Assembly (NCBI RefSeq): GCF_017811155.1
Contig: NZ_JACVCV010000013.1
Coordinates: forward strand, 1 to 64,000
DNA: 64,000 nucleotides
Reading direction: 5' to 3'
Source of the DNA: Lunatimonas salinarum
GTDB lineage: Bacteria; Bacteroidota; Bacteroidia; Cytophagales; Cyclobacteriaceae
Shown: positions 56,507-64,000 of the stretch, piece by piece
How positions within the stretch are numbered: the stretch's first letter is position 1
Layout: each line of letters starts with the position of its first letter
Translations under genes and position numbers: made by a program
The notes under the pieces: model-generated
The model's input: only the letters and a program-made list of their open reading frames with translations
The model's database searches: none
What the model was told of the DNA's origin: nothing

Positions 56507-56570
56507 AAACCTGCTGATTTGGTGATCGAGTAGCTTGGCTGTTCCTTCACTGAAATCGGCAGGTTTTTTT
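56507..56570 (+). terminator. Terminator after the third SusC/SusD pair
   Basis: AAACCTGCTGATTT pairs with AAATCGGCAGGTTT (14 pairs, one wobble) around a 30-base loop that can fold further, followed by seven T. Confidence 0.85.
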
Positions 56571-56658
56571 ATGAACGGTGGGTAACTTTCCCCGAAATTG
56601 CAGATATTTCCCTTGACATACATGTCAATGCCATCACCTATCCCTTTATAACCTTTCT

Positions 56659-57738
56659 ATGTTGTTTTCTAATCTTTTAAGAGGATATTGTGCGACCATT
56701 ATCTTGCTGCTGTCCTCAGCAATGCTGTTGAATGCGCAGGGAATGCACCCAGCCGCTCAGATCTCCTATGTAAAAGCGCAGCTCAAAGAGGGTCGCGAGC
56801 CTTACTTTTCGGCCTATAAGCAGCTTTTGGCCTATGCTGACTCTGCGTTAACGCAACAGCACCATGCCTTGGCCGATTTCGCCGTGCCTGGGTTTTACGT
56901 GGATCCGGAAGGACACCGGACCAACTCCAAAAGCCTTCAAACCGATTCCTTTCACGCTTATGCCACGGCCTTGGCCTATGTGCTTAGCGGCAAACGCAAG
57001 TATGCGAAAAAAGCAGTCTATTTCCTTAATGCCTGGGCCACAACGAATACCCGTTATAGCCAAGCCGACGGCCCGTTGGTAATGGCTTATTCCGGTCCCG
57101 GATTGGTGATCGCTGCACAGCTATTAAAGGACGCTGGACAGCTATCTGGAAAGGAACTTCAACGAGTAGAACGCTGGGTAGGCGAGGTGTACCGCGTGGC
57201 ATGCAACGAAATCAGAAATCGAAAAAACAACTGGGCGGATTGGGGCCGGTATGGCTCTGTGCTAAGCGCTGCTTTCTTGGAAGATAGTGGTGAAATGGCA
57301 GAAAACATCCGGCTGATTCAAAGCGACCTGCATCATAAGATAGCACCCGATGGACACATGCCCGAAGAGGTCCGCCGACAGGACCGGGGCCTATGGTATA
57401 CCTACTTTTCGTTAGCGCCCATCACGGCAGCTTGTTGGGTGATTCGGCAAACGGAGGGGACCGATTTGCTGAGAGGGCGGGGTACAGGCCCAACCATTCA
57501 GTCCGGGATAGACTACCTATTGCGTTTTGTAATAAATCCGGAATCTTGGCCTTGGTATGCAAACCAACGTCCAGGTTCCCCAGATTCTTGGCCCGGTAAC
57601 CTCATGGAAGCAATGGAAGGGATCTACGAGCAAGCTGAATATGGTACCTATGCCGCAGAGGCTAGGCCAATTGTCTATCCGATCCACCATTTTGCGTGGA
57701 CTTTCCCCACCTTGATGAAGCCCAGGCTTACGTATTGA
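56659..57738 (+). CDS. Alginate-lyase-fold polysaccharide lyase (PF05426-like), secreted
   Basis: A 359-residue secreted protein (signal ends near LLNAQG, about 28) with the helical toroid of the alginate lyase domain family found in PL5 and PL38. NNWADWGRYG (190-199) carries the conserved Asn and Trp near the catalytic centre, and MPEEVRRQDRGLWYTYFSL (about 234-252) the second conserved block with Arg and Tyr. It should split a uronate-containing chain by beta-elimination. Alginate, glucuronan or mixed uronans are all possible. First of four lyase genes on the same strand; the gap to the next is 54 bases. Confidence 0.85.
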   Translation: MLFSNLLRGYCATIILLLSSAMLLNAQGMHPAAQISYVKAQLKEGREPYFSAYKQLLAYADSALTQQHHALADFAVPGFYVDPEGHRTNSKSLQTDSFHAYATALAYVLSGKRKYAKKAVYFLNAWATTNTRYSQADGPLVMAYSGPGLVIAAQLLKDAGQLSGKELQRVERWVGEVYRVACNEIRNRKNNWADWGRYGSVLSAAFLEDSGEMAENIRLIQSDLHHKIAPDGHMPEEVRRQDRGLWYTYFSLAPITAACWVIRQTEGTDLLRGRGTGPTIQSGIDYLLRFVINPESWPWYANQRPGSPDSWPGNLMEAMEGIYEQAEYGTYAAEARPIVYPIHHFAWTFPTLMKPRLTY

Positions 57739-57792
57739 TTCATACCCATTTGGAACCGATAAACATTTTCATTTCAACGATTAGCCCAAACC

Positions 57793-59715
57793 ATGAAGAC
57801 ATTGCTAAATTCCAGATTTATTGCCGCATCTGTGCTTATTGCGGCACTCAGCCTGACGGTCAAATCACCTCTCAGCGCTTCAAATTCCGATCGGTTATCC
57901 CCCAAGTCGGAGCTTGTCCATCCAATAAATGATCCTCAAAAGCTGGAAAACCCCATAACCGTAAACTACCTCCGAAGCAAGCTTCGTAAAAGCGGCCCCA
58001 AGCTGGTACTGACTCCCGCACTGGAGCGGGAGGTGAAGCGAAAAATCAAAAATGATCCCTTGGTAGCCAATTATTATGAAGGGGTAAAGTTGAACGCCGA
58101 GCAGATCCTAAGCGAGCCTGTACTAGAGCGAGTGATGATTGGTAGAAGATTGCTCAGCACTTCCCGCGAGATGCTATACCGAGTCAATATGCTGGGAATG
58201 ACTTATCGCCTAGAAAAGGACAAGCGCTTTTTGACAAAACTTAACGAAGAGCTTGTGGCAGTATGCCAGTTTTCCGATTGGAACCCTTCACACTATTTGG
58301 ATGTGGCAGAGATGGCCACGGCGGTAGCCTTGGCCATCGATTGGGTAGGGCCTGATCTACCAAAGTCTACGGTGGACATGGCCAAATCCGCCCTGATCGA
58401 AAAAGGGATCAACCCCAGTTGGGAGGGACGCCATGGGTGGATCAATGGAACCAACAACTGGAACCAAGTATGTAATGGGGGCATGATAGCAGCTTCAATT
58501 ATGATTGCTGACCGAGATCCGGAATTGGCCGCCAAGACCATCAGCCGATCCCTCGATGGTATTCCCCATGCCATGGCAGAGTACGGTCCTGATGGGGTGT
58601 ACCCGGAGGGCTCTACGTATTGGGGTTATGGAACTGCTTTTTCGGTTTTGACCTCGGCTATGTTGGAGTCTGCTTTTGGGACGGATTTTGGCCTCGCAGC
58701 GTATCCCGCGTTTAAGGCATCCGCTGATTTCAGGTACCTAAGTGTGGCACCTTCAGGTTGGTACTACAATTATGCCGACTGTGGCGACCGACACGGAACC
58801 GCAGGAGACATTGTTTTGGCGTGGTTTGGGACTAAAACCGGTAATCCACTTTTTATCGAAAAGCAAAACTTTTCCCAGTCCCCCAGCGCTATGGGAAAGC
58901 TCAACCGAATTGGAGGGGCTGGGCTGGTATGGCTGGCCCAGTTCCAGCCCAGCCTGGAGGGTAGTTTGCCGTTAGCCTGGAAAGGGGATGGCTCGAACCC
59001 AATTGTGATTTATCGGGGTCAGCAGCAGGGTCCGAATGCGTATTATTTCGGCGGCAAGGGCGGTCGAGCCACCATCAGCCATGGAAACATGGACGCCGGC
59101 TCCTTTATTTGGGAATTGAACGGTGTTCGCTGGGTGATTGATCCCGGAAACCAACCTTATAATGAATTGGAGATTACCGGCTTTAACCTGTGGGGCAATT
59201 GCCAAGAATGTGAGCGATGGACCTTGCTAACCAAAAATAACTACGGCCACAGCACACTGACGGTAAACGATGCCCTGCACATCAACAATGGGTTCGCATC
59301 GCTGGAAGCCTTTCACGACGGTGCCCAGCCTCAATCCACCTTTGACCTAACGCCGGTTTTTGGTGACCAAATCAAAAAGGCGCACCGGAAATTCATCAAA
59401 CCCGATGACCAGTCGATTCTCATCGAAGACCACTTGGAGATCAACGAAAACACCAAGTCCATTACCTGGCAACTTATGACACAGGCAGACGTGGAAATCG
59501 TTCCGGGAGGGGCCATCTTGCGGCAGGACGGAAAGTCGGTAAAGCTGGAAAACCTGTCCCATCCGGAGCTTTTGGTGTCGGTTGTCTCGCTAGATCCGGC
59601 ACCATTGGAATTGGACCGGCAGATGGAGGGCCTCAAGCGTTTGGAAATCCGTATACCCGCTTGGACCATCCAAGGAGGGAGCGAGGTCATTCGGGTTCAA
59701 TTGTCAGGCAATTAA
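57793..59715 (+). CDS. Heparinase II/III-family polysaccharide lyase, secreted
   Basis: A 640-residue protein with an N-terminal signal (to about residue 30), a helical toroid (about 90-380) and a C-terminal beta-sandwich (about 400-640). GTNNWNQVCNGG (219-230) and GPDGVYPEGSTYWGYG (265-280) are the conserved toroid blocks of heparinase II/III-type lyases, and YADCGDRHGTAGD follows. NWNQVC provides the Asn usual for uronate charge neutralisation. Likely a beta-eliminating exo- or oligo-lyase; the PL family number and substrate cannot be fixed here. It is 12 bases upstream of the first PL8 gene, so clearly in one operon. Confidence 0.88.
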   Translation: MKTLLNSRFIAASVLIAALSLTVKSPLSASNSDRLSPKSELVHPINDPQKLENPITVNYLRSKLRKSGPKLVLTPALEREVKRKIKNDPLVANYYEGVKLNAEQILSEPVLERVMIGRRLLSTSREMLYRVNMLGMTYRLEKDKRFLTKLNEELVAVCQFSDWNPSHYLDVAEMATAVALAIDWVGPDLPKSTVDMAKSALIEKGINPSWEGRHGWINGTNNWNQVCNGGMIAASIMIADRDPELAAKTISRSLDGIPHAMAEYGPDGVYPEGSTYWGYGTAFSVLTSAMLESAFGTDFGLAAYPAFKASADFRYLSVAPSGWYYNYADCGDRHGTAGDIVLAWFGTKTGNPLFIEKQNFSQSPSAMGKLNRIGGAGLVWLAQFQPSLEGSLPLAWKGDGSNPIVIYRGQQQGPNAYYFGGKGGRATISHGNMDAGSFIWELNGVRWVIDPGNQPYNELEITGFNLWGNCQECERWTLLTKNNYGHSTLTVNDALHINNGFASLEAFHDGAQPQSTFDLTPVFGDQIKKAHRKFIKPDDQSILIEDHLEINENTKSITWQLMTQADVEIVPGGAILRQDGKSVKLENLSHPELLVSVVSLDPAPLELDRQMEGLKRLEIRIPAWTIQGGSEVIRVQLSGN

Positions 59716-59727
59716 GGAGTTTCCGCC

Positions 59728-62478
59728 ATGATTTGCATCGATAGGCTTCGTTTAGCAAAAAACGCCACTGTCAAGTGGCTTTTTTTGCTGATGCTATTTG
59801 TATTAGGTGGTACCCTTGGCTATCCCCAATCCAATTTAGAACAGTTGCGGAACCGTGTTTTGGAAGACAAGCGCTCCGGGACGGTGTCCGAAAGGGAGGT
59901 AAAGGAGCTACTGAATGCACTTAGTCCTGATGGTTATTGGCCGGCCATCGATTACGTGGATGTTTCGCGTATAGGGTTTGAACATCGGACACATGTGGTC
60001 CATATCGAAAAAATGAGCCGTGCCTATCGCTTGGAGAGCTCTTCGCTGAAGGGACTTCCTTCCTTGAAGGCGGGTATCGATGCAGCCATTGATTTTTGGT
60101 TGGCGCATGATTTCATAGCCGATAATTGGCACACCAATGAGATCGGTAATCCAACCTCTTGGATTACTATCTTATATTTGATGGATGGCCACCTCTCCGA
60201 AGAGAGGGTAGCCGGGATTTCTGCCTTGGCTGCCAGGGCCAACCTGCGTGCTTGGGGTGCTAGGCCGGGAGGGGATCTCATTAAAATTGCTGGGTTGGCA
60301 GCGGAATTGGCCTTGTATCACCGGGATACTGCCGGGGTACAAGAGGCAGTGGATGCCATGGTAGCGGAAGTGGCCATTACGTCGGGAATGGGCATCAAGC
60401 CTGATCTGGGTTTTCATCACCGTTCAGACAGGGTAACGTCCATTTTAGCGTACGGTACCGGTTATGCAACGACCTTTGCTGATTGGGGAGTGCGCCTTTC
60501 CGGTACGGATTTTATGTTTCCGGAGGAGGCTACCCGCCTTTTGGTAGACTATTACTTGGATGGCATCTGCAAGTCCATGGTTCACGCCTCTTTTAAGGAT
60601 CCCGGAGTGATCAACCGAGGGATGTCCCGGGAAGGCTCATTGGCATCCATCGGTCCAGAATTGCCCGAAAAATTGCTTTCGTTTACCAATTATCGACAGG
60701 AAGAGCTCGAAAATGTCGTAGCGATACGAAGAGGGACTCGGACTTCAAACCTAATCCATAGCCGCTTTTTTTGGCATTCGGAGTACTATAGTCACCAAAG
60801 ACCAGGTTTCTTTGCGTCTGTTCGTATGCATTCGGATAGAAACCATAATATGGAGTCTCCTCATAACCAAGAGTCGCTTAAAATGCACCATTATGCCGAT
60901 GGGTCAAACTTTATTTCCCGAACAGGGGATGAATACTTTGATATTTTTCCAGTTTGGGACTGGCAAAAGATTCCTGGCACCACGGTGGTTCAAAAACCGG
61001 AACTGCCGCATTGGAATCAAATCGTCAAACAGGGCAAGTCCAACTTTGTAGGAGCGGTGACGGAGGGAACGTATGGTGCAGCAGTCTTTGATTTTCAAAG
61101 TCCACACGATCCCCTTCAGGCAAAGAAAGCCTGGTTTTTCTTTGACGATAGGTACCTGTGCCTAGGCACGGCCATTTTTTCGGATGCGGATTATCCGGTG
61201 GTGACCACCCTGAACCAAACACTGGCTCGTTCCGAGGTTGAGATAGGGAAGGAAGCTGAAGTCCTGCAGCTGGAAAAGGGTACGCAAAAAATGGAAGGAT
61301 TATCATGGGTCCTGCAGGATAGGGTAGGGTATCATTTTTACGAACCCACCACGGTCTATGTGTCCCACGAAATGCAAACGGGATACTGGCAAAGCATTGC
61401 CAATAGCCAACGTATTCAGCGAAAGCCGGCAGTGTCCAAAGATATTTTTGCCGTATGGATCGATCACGGGAAGAAGCCGCAGGGGGCGGGTTATGCCTAT
61501 TCTGTTCATCCCAATGTAGCGGCAGCGGAGATGGAGCGGATTGGAATAGATCCGGTGATCGAGATACTTTCCAACACAGCCAAGGTACAAGCTGTCTGGC
61601 ACAAGGGACTTGCGATGCTTCAAGCCGTATTCTACGAACCCGGAAAAATAGAATTTCCCAACGGTTTGGCATTGTCTACATCCATGGCGGCCTTGGTGCT
61701 TTTGCGAATGGACGGAAAGGAAATCTCCGAAATATCCATAGCGGATCCATCCAGAGAATTGAAATCAGTTTCTTTGGAAGTGACCGGGAATTTTGTTGGA
61801 TTTGGGCCCTTTTGGAGGGCAAATTACTCTGGTGGAGCTTCCCAGGTTCAGGTGCAGCTTCCCAAGGGAGACCAAGCCGGGAAGAGCGTGACCATAAAAA
61901 ATCACACAAAGGAGGGCCAAACCGCCTCGTTTTTGGAGGAACTTGTTTCAGAAGGAAGAGAATTGCCGAAGGGGCAGCGCTACCTTGGAGAGTCCTTTGG
62001 CGGAGGGGTAGTTGTCTGGTTGGATGAAACGGGTAACCATGGATTGATTGCCTCGAAACAGGATCAACAGGCAGGCAGTCCCTGGCGAAATGGAAAGGCC
62101 CTGCACCCGCAACTTTATGGCGATCATGGAGACCGCCTCGTCAATGCAGTTGGACGCGGGATTTATGCCGGCCAGGTCAATACGCAGCTGATTATTGCCC
62201 AGCAAACAGCGGATAATCTTTCCGGAGATTTTGCGGCAAAGGTGTGTGCAGCCTGCCAAGAGGGCGGCTACGGGGATTGGTATTTACCCGCCAAGGCAGA
62301 ATTGGATATCCTTTTCCAATCCAGAGACTTCCTAAGGGGGTTTGAGGGCGATATGTATTGGAGTTCGTCAGAATACAATATCGGCTTTGTATGGGGGCAG
62401 AATTTCCAAGGTTACGGAGGAGCCTATCCTCTGAATAAGGGAGGACGGTATGCGGTGCGGTGCGTTCGAAAATTTTAA
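59728..62478 (+). CDS. PL8-family polysaccharide lyase with C-terminal DUF1566-like domain
   Basis: A 916-residue secreted lyase of the hyaluronate/chondroitin/xanthan lyase fold. Signal peptide to about residue 34. The helical toroid (about 40-340) holds DNWHTNEIGNP (132-142), HHRSDRV (230-236), AYGTGYA (241-247, likely catalytic Tyr246 or Tyr242) and NRGMSREG (296-303). The beta-super-sandwich follows (about 345-735, with SPHNQES at 377-383). Residues about 745-916 form a DUF1566/Lcl-type domain, with GGVVVWLD, GDWYLPAKAELDIL, YWSSSEY and AVRCVRKF. That last domain is not part of known PL8 lyases and may bind glycan or the cell surface. The next PL8 starts 4 bases after the stop. Confidence 0.9.
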   Translation: MICIDRLRLAKNATVKWLFLLMLFVLGGTLGYPQSNLEQLRNRVLEDKRSGTVSEREVKELLNALSPDGYWPAIDYVDVSRIGFEHRTHVVHIEKMSRAYRLESSSLKGLPSLKAGIDAAIDFWLAHDFIADNWHTNEIGNPTSWITILYLMDGHLSEERVAGISALAARANLRAWGARPGGDLIKIAGLAAELALYHRDTAGVQEAVDAMVAEVAITSGMGIKPDLGFHHRSDRVTSILAYGTGYATTFADWGVRLSGTDFMFPEEATRLLVDYYLDGICKSMVHASFKDPGVINRGMSREGSLASIGPELPEKLLSFTNYRQEELENVVAIRRGTRTSNLIHSRFFWHSEYYSHQRPGFFASVRMHSDRNHNMESPHNQESLKMHHYADGSNFISRTGDEYFDIFPVWDWQKIPGTTVVQKPELPHWNQIVKQGKSNFVGAVTEGTYGAAVFDFQSPHDPLQAKKAWFFFDDRYLCLGTAIFSDADYPVVTTLNQTLARSEVEIGKEAEVLQLEKGTQKMEGLSWVLQDRVGYHFYEPTTVYVSHEMQTGYWQSIANSQRIQRKPAVSKDIFAVWIDHGKKPQGAGYAYSVHPNVAAAEMERIGIDPVIEILSNTAKVQAVWHKGLAMLQAVFYEPGKIEFPNGLALSTSMAALVLLRMDGKEISEISIADPSRELKSVSLEVTGNFVGFGPFWRANYSGGASQVQVQLPKGDQAGKSVTIKNHTKEGQTASFLEELVSEGRELPKGQRYLGESFGGGVVVWLDETGNHGLIASKQDQQAGSPWRNGKALHPQLYGDHGDRLVNAVGRGIYAGQVNTQLIIAQQTADNLSGDFAAKVCAACQEGGYGDWYLPAKAELDILFQSRDFLRGFEGDMYWSSSEYNIGFVWGQNFQGYGGAYPLNKGGRYAVRCVRKF

Positions 62479-62482
62479 TTAA

Positions 62483-64000
62483 ATGAAGGAGCTATTGATT
62501 AACCTGACTAAAAAGGTAAGCGGTTACTGGTGGGAGGCCGTCTTTATACTCGCTGTGTGCCTCATTCCGATGTGGGGAAGTGCCCAGGATATTCCGTTAA
62601 TAAAGGATAGAATCGTTGCCAGCTTGCTGGAAGGGGAAATCAATGCGGCTACGGTAGCGGGGCTACTGGACAGTCAGCGAGCCGATGGAACTTGGCCTGG
62701 TATCAACTACGAGGACGTGTCCCGCACCGGCTTTGAACACCGGCTGCACAGTGCAAACCTGGTGTTGTTAAGCAAAGCGTACACGCAACATACCTCCAAG
62801 TTCAGAAGAAGCAAACGAGTGTTACAAGCCATTGAGCGGGGTTTGTCCCATTGGGTGGAGCAGGATTATTTTTGTGACAATTGGTGGCACAACCAGATAG
62901 GCACGCCCATGAACATGGTGCATGTCATGTTGCTGGTGGGTTCGTCCTTACCTTCCGACTTGGTGGAGGCGACGCAGCCCATCATTGGCAGAGCACACCT
63001 AAACGCATCTGGAGCCCGACCCAGTGGCGATCGGATCAAAATCGCCGGAATTTTGGCAAAAAACCTCTTATTTGTCAACAACATTGCTGAATTTGAAGAA
63101 GTGATTGACGTGATAGAAGGGGAGATCAAATTTGCCGAGGGCCGGGGTATGCAGTACGATTACAGCTTCCATCACCGGGAAGATCGTGTAAACAATACGT
63201 TATCCTATGGTTTGGGCTACGCAGATGCCTTTGTGGAGTGGGCGGTGTATGTGGCTGGAACAAAGTATGCGTTTTCTGAGGAAAAGAGCAGGCAGTTAAT
63301 AGACTACTACCTAGACGGAATCGCCAAAACCATGGCCTTTGGAAAGTATCCCGACACCGGGGCCAAGAACCGCAGCATTGCTCGACCAGGAGCCTTGAAG
63401 CCTATGGCCGCGGATACACCCAAAAAGCTGTTGCTCACCACCAACTACCGCCGTCAGGAGCTAGAAGAAGTGATCGCTACCCGGGAAAAAGGTATTGACC
63501 AGCAGACCCGTTCCCATAGCACGTTTTTTTGGCATTCAGAACATTTTACCTTTCAGCGGCCCCATTATTTCACCTCCGTCAGAATGTACTCCACCCGTAA
63601 TGCAAATATGGAGGTACCTTACAATAGCGAAGGATTAAAAAATCACCATCGGGGAGATGGCACCAACCACTTGGCGGTGACCGGCGAAGAGTATGCCGAT
63701 ATATTTCCGGTGATGGACTATCAGAAAATTCCGGGTGCAACAATCTTGCAAAAGGAGGAGCTACCGGACGAAAACCAAATCCAAAAATGGGGAAGTACTG
63801 AGTTTGTCGGGGCAGTGACGGATGGTACCTATGGAATGGCAGCCTTTGACTTTAAGAGTGCCCACGACCCGCTGAGTGCAAAGAAGGCCTGGTTCTTTTT
63901 TGATGAGGGCTATGTGTGTTTGGGTGCTGGCATCGCCGCGCGATCGGGTCGGCAGGTAACTACCACCGTAAACCAAAATTTACTAAGGGGGGAAGTGCGG
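62483..64000 (+). CDS. Second PL8-family polysaccharide lyase, truncated by the window end
   Basis: An open frame of 506 codons runs from ATG 62483 to the last base without a stop. It begins with a signal/membrane segment (about 17-33, ending near GSAQ). The PL8 toroid has DNWWHNQIGTP, SGARPSGDRIKIAG, FHHREDRVNNTLSYGLGYA and KNRSIARPGA. The super-sandwich start follows (HSTFFWHSEHF and SVRMYSTRNANMEVPYNSEG-type blocks). It is a tandem paralogue of the preceding gene, probably produced by duplication, and they are 4 bases apart. Whether it too ends in a DUF1566-like domain cannot be seen. Likely action: beta-elimination on a uronate polymer outside the cytoplasm. Confidence 0.9.
   Translation, partial: MKELLINLTKKVSGYWWEAVFILAVCLIPMWGSAQDIPLIKDRIVASLLEGEINAATVAGLLDSQRADGTWPGINYEDVSRTGFEHRLHSANLVLLSKAYTQHTSKFRRSKRVLQAIERGLSHWVEQDYFCDNWWHNQIGTPMNMVHVMLLVGSSLPSDLVEATQPIIGRAHLNASGARPSGDRIKIAGILAKNLLFVNNIAEFEEVIDVIEGEIKFAEGRGMQYDYSFHHREDRVNNTLSYGLGYADAFVEWAVYVAGTKYAFSEEKSRQLIDYYLDGIAKTMAFGKYPDTGAKNRSIARPGALKPMAADTPKKLLLTTNYRRQELEEVIATREKGIDQQTRSHSTFFWHSEHFTFQRPHYFTSVRMYSTRNANMEVPYNSEGLKNHHRGDGTNHLAVTGEEYADIFPVMDYQKIPGATILQKEELPDENQIQKWGSTEFVGAVTDGTYGMAAFDFKSAHDPLSAKKAWFFFDEGYVCLGAGIAARSGRQVTTTVNQNLLRGEVR

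Noticed and set aside
56659-57738. Naming the substrate alginate
   Set aside because: The fold family also contains lyases for glucuronan and related polymers, and the neighbours do not include typical alginate PUL members such as PL6, PL7 or PL17.
1-64000. Search for CRISPR arrays, insertion sequences, phage genes and rRNA
   Set aside because: No regular short repeats with unique spacers, transposase or integrase-like frames, or rRNA-like sequence was seen.

Overview
The window looks like a chromosomal segment of a free-living, probably aquatic Bacteroidota, most likely order Cytophagales (Cyclobacteriaceae-like). The signs are three SusC/SusD outer-membrane uptake pairs, ECF sigma/FecR regulation, lipoproteins with classic lipoboxes, polysaccharide lyases, and promoter boxes of the Bacteroidota type (TAnnTTTG). 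Base composition is near 50% G+C by eye, apart from two AT-rich leaders. No rRNA, CRISPR array, integrase or transposase was seen.

Region 1 (1-7.2 kb) is mostly housekeeping. Degenerate tandem tRNA-Asp-like repeats are read leftwards from a full consensus promoter. They are followed by accA, a patatin-type lipase overlapping a PlsC-like acyltransferase, a YihY-type membrane protein, an SDR oxidoreductase, a small membrane protein, and a tyrS-tetR pair.

Region 2 (7.2-31 kb) is a mixed catabolic and secretory zone. It holds a CE15-like glucuronoyl esterase, two ceramidase-fold (PF04734) proteins, a nuclease/phosphatase-fold protein, a eukaryotic-type glycogen branching enzyme, a sulfatase upstream of a 1271-residue DUF6807/PVC-propeller/HEAT/cytochrome c fusion, a GH29 fucosidase-like lipoprotein, an M28 peptidase, truC overlapping mnmA, a secreted lactonase-type propeller, a BASS transporter, a CE7-like esterase and a ZIP metal transporter.

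Region 3 (31.2-45.1 kb) is the most unusual part. An ECF sigma factor, a FecR anti-sigma factor, an STN-domain SusC and a SusD are embedded among three enolase-superfamily (mandelate racemase type) proteins with Tat-like signals and two RraA-fold proteins with Sec signals. All five enzymes are predicted to leave the cytoplasm, which is not usual for these families. I infer an extracytoplasmic sugar-acid dehydratase plus aldolase/decarboxylase route coupled to TonB-dependent uptake.

Region 4 (45.1 kb to the end) is a polysaccharide utilisation locus for a uronic-acid polymer. It has a lone ECF sigma factor, two SusC/SusD pairs each closed by a strong terminator, an alginate-lyase-fold protein, a heparinase II/III-fold lyase, and two tandem PL8 lyases. 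The first PL8 carries a C-terminal DUF1566-like domain and the second runs off the window end. Uronates released here could feed the neighbouring region 3 enzymes, but that link is inference.
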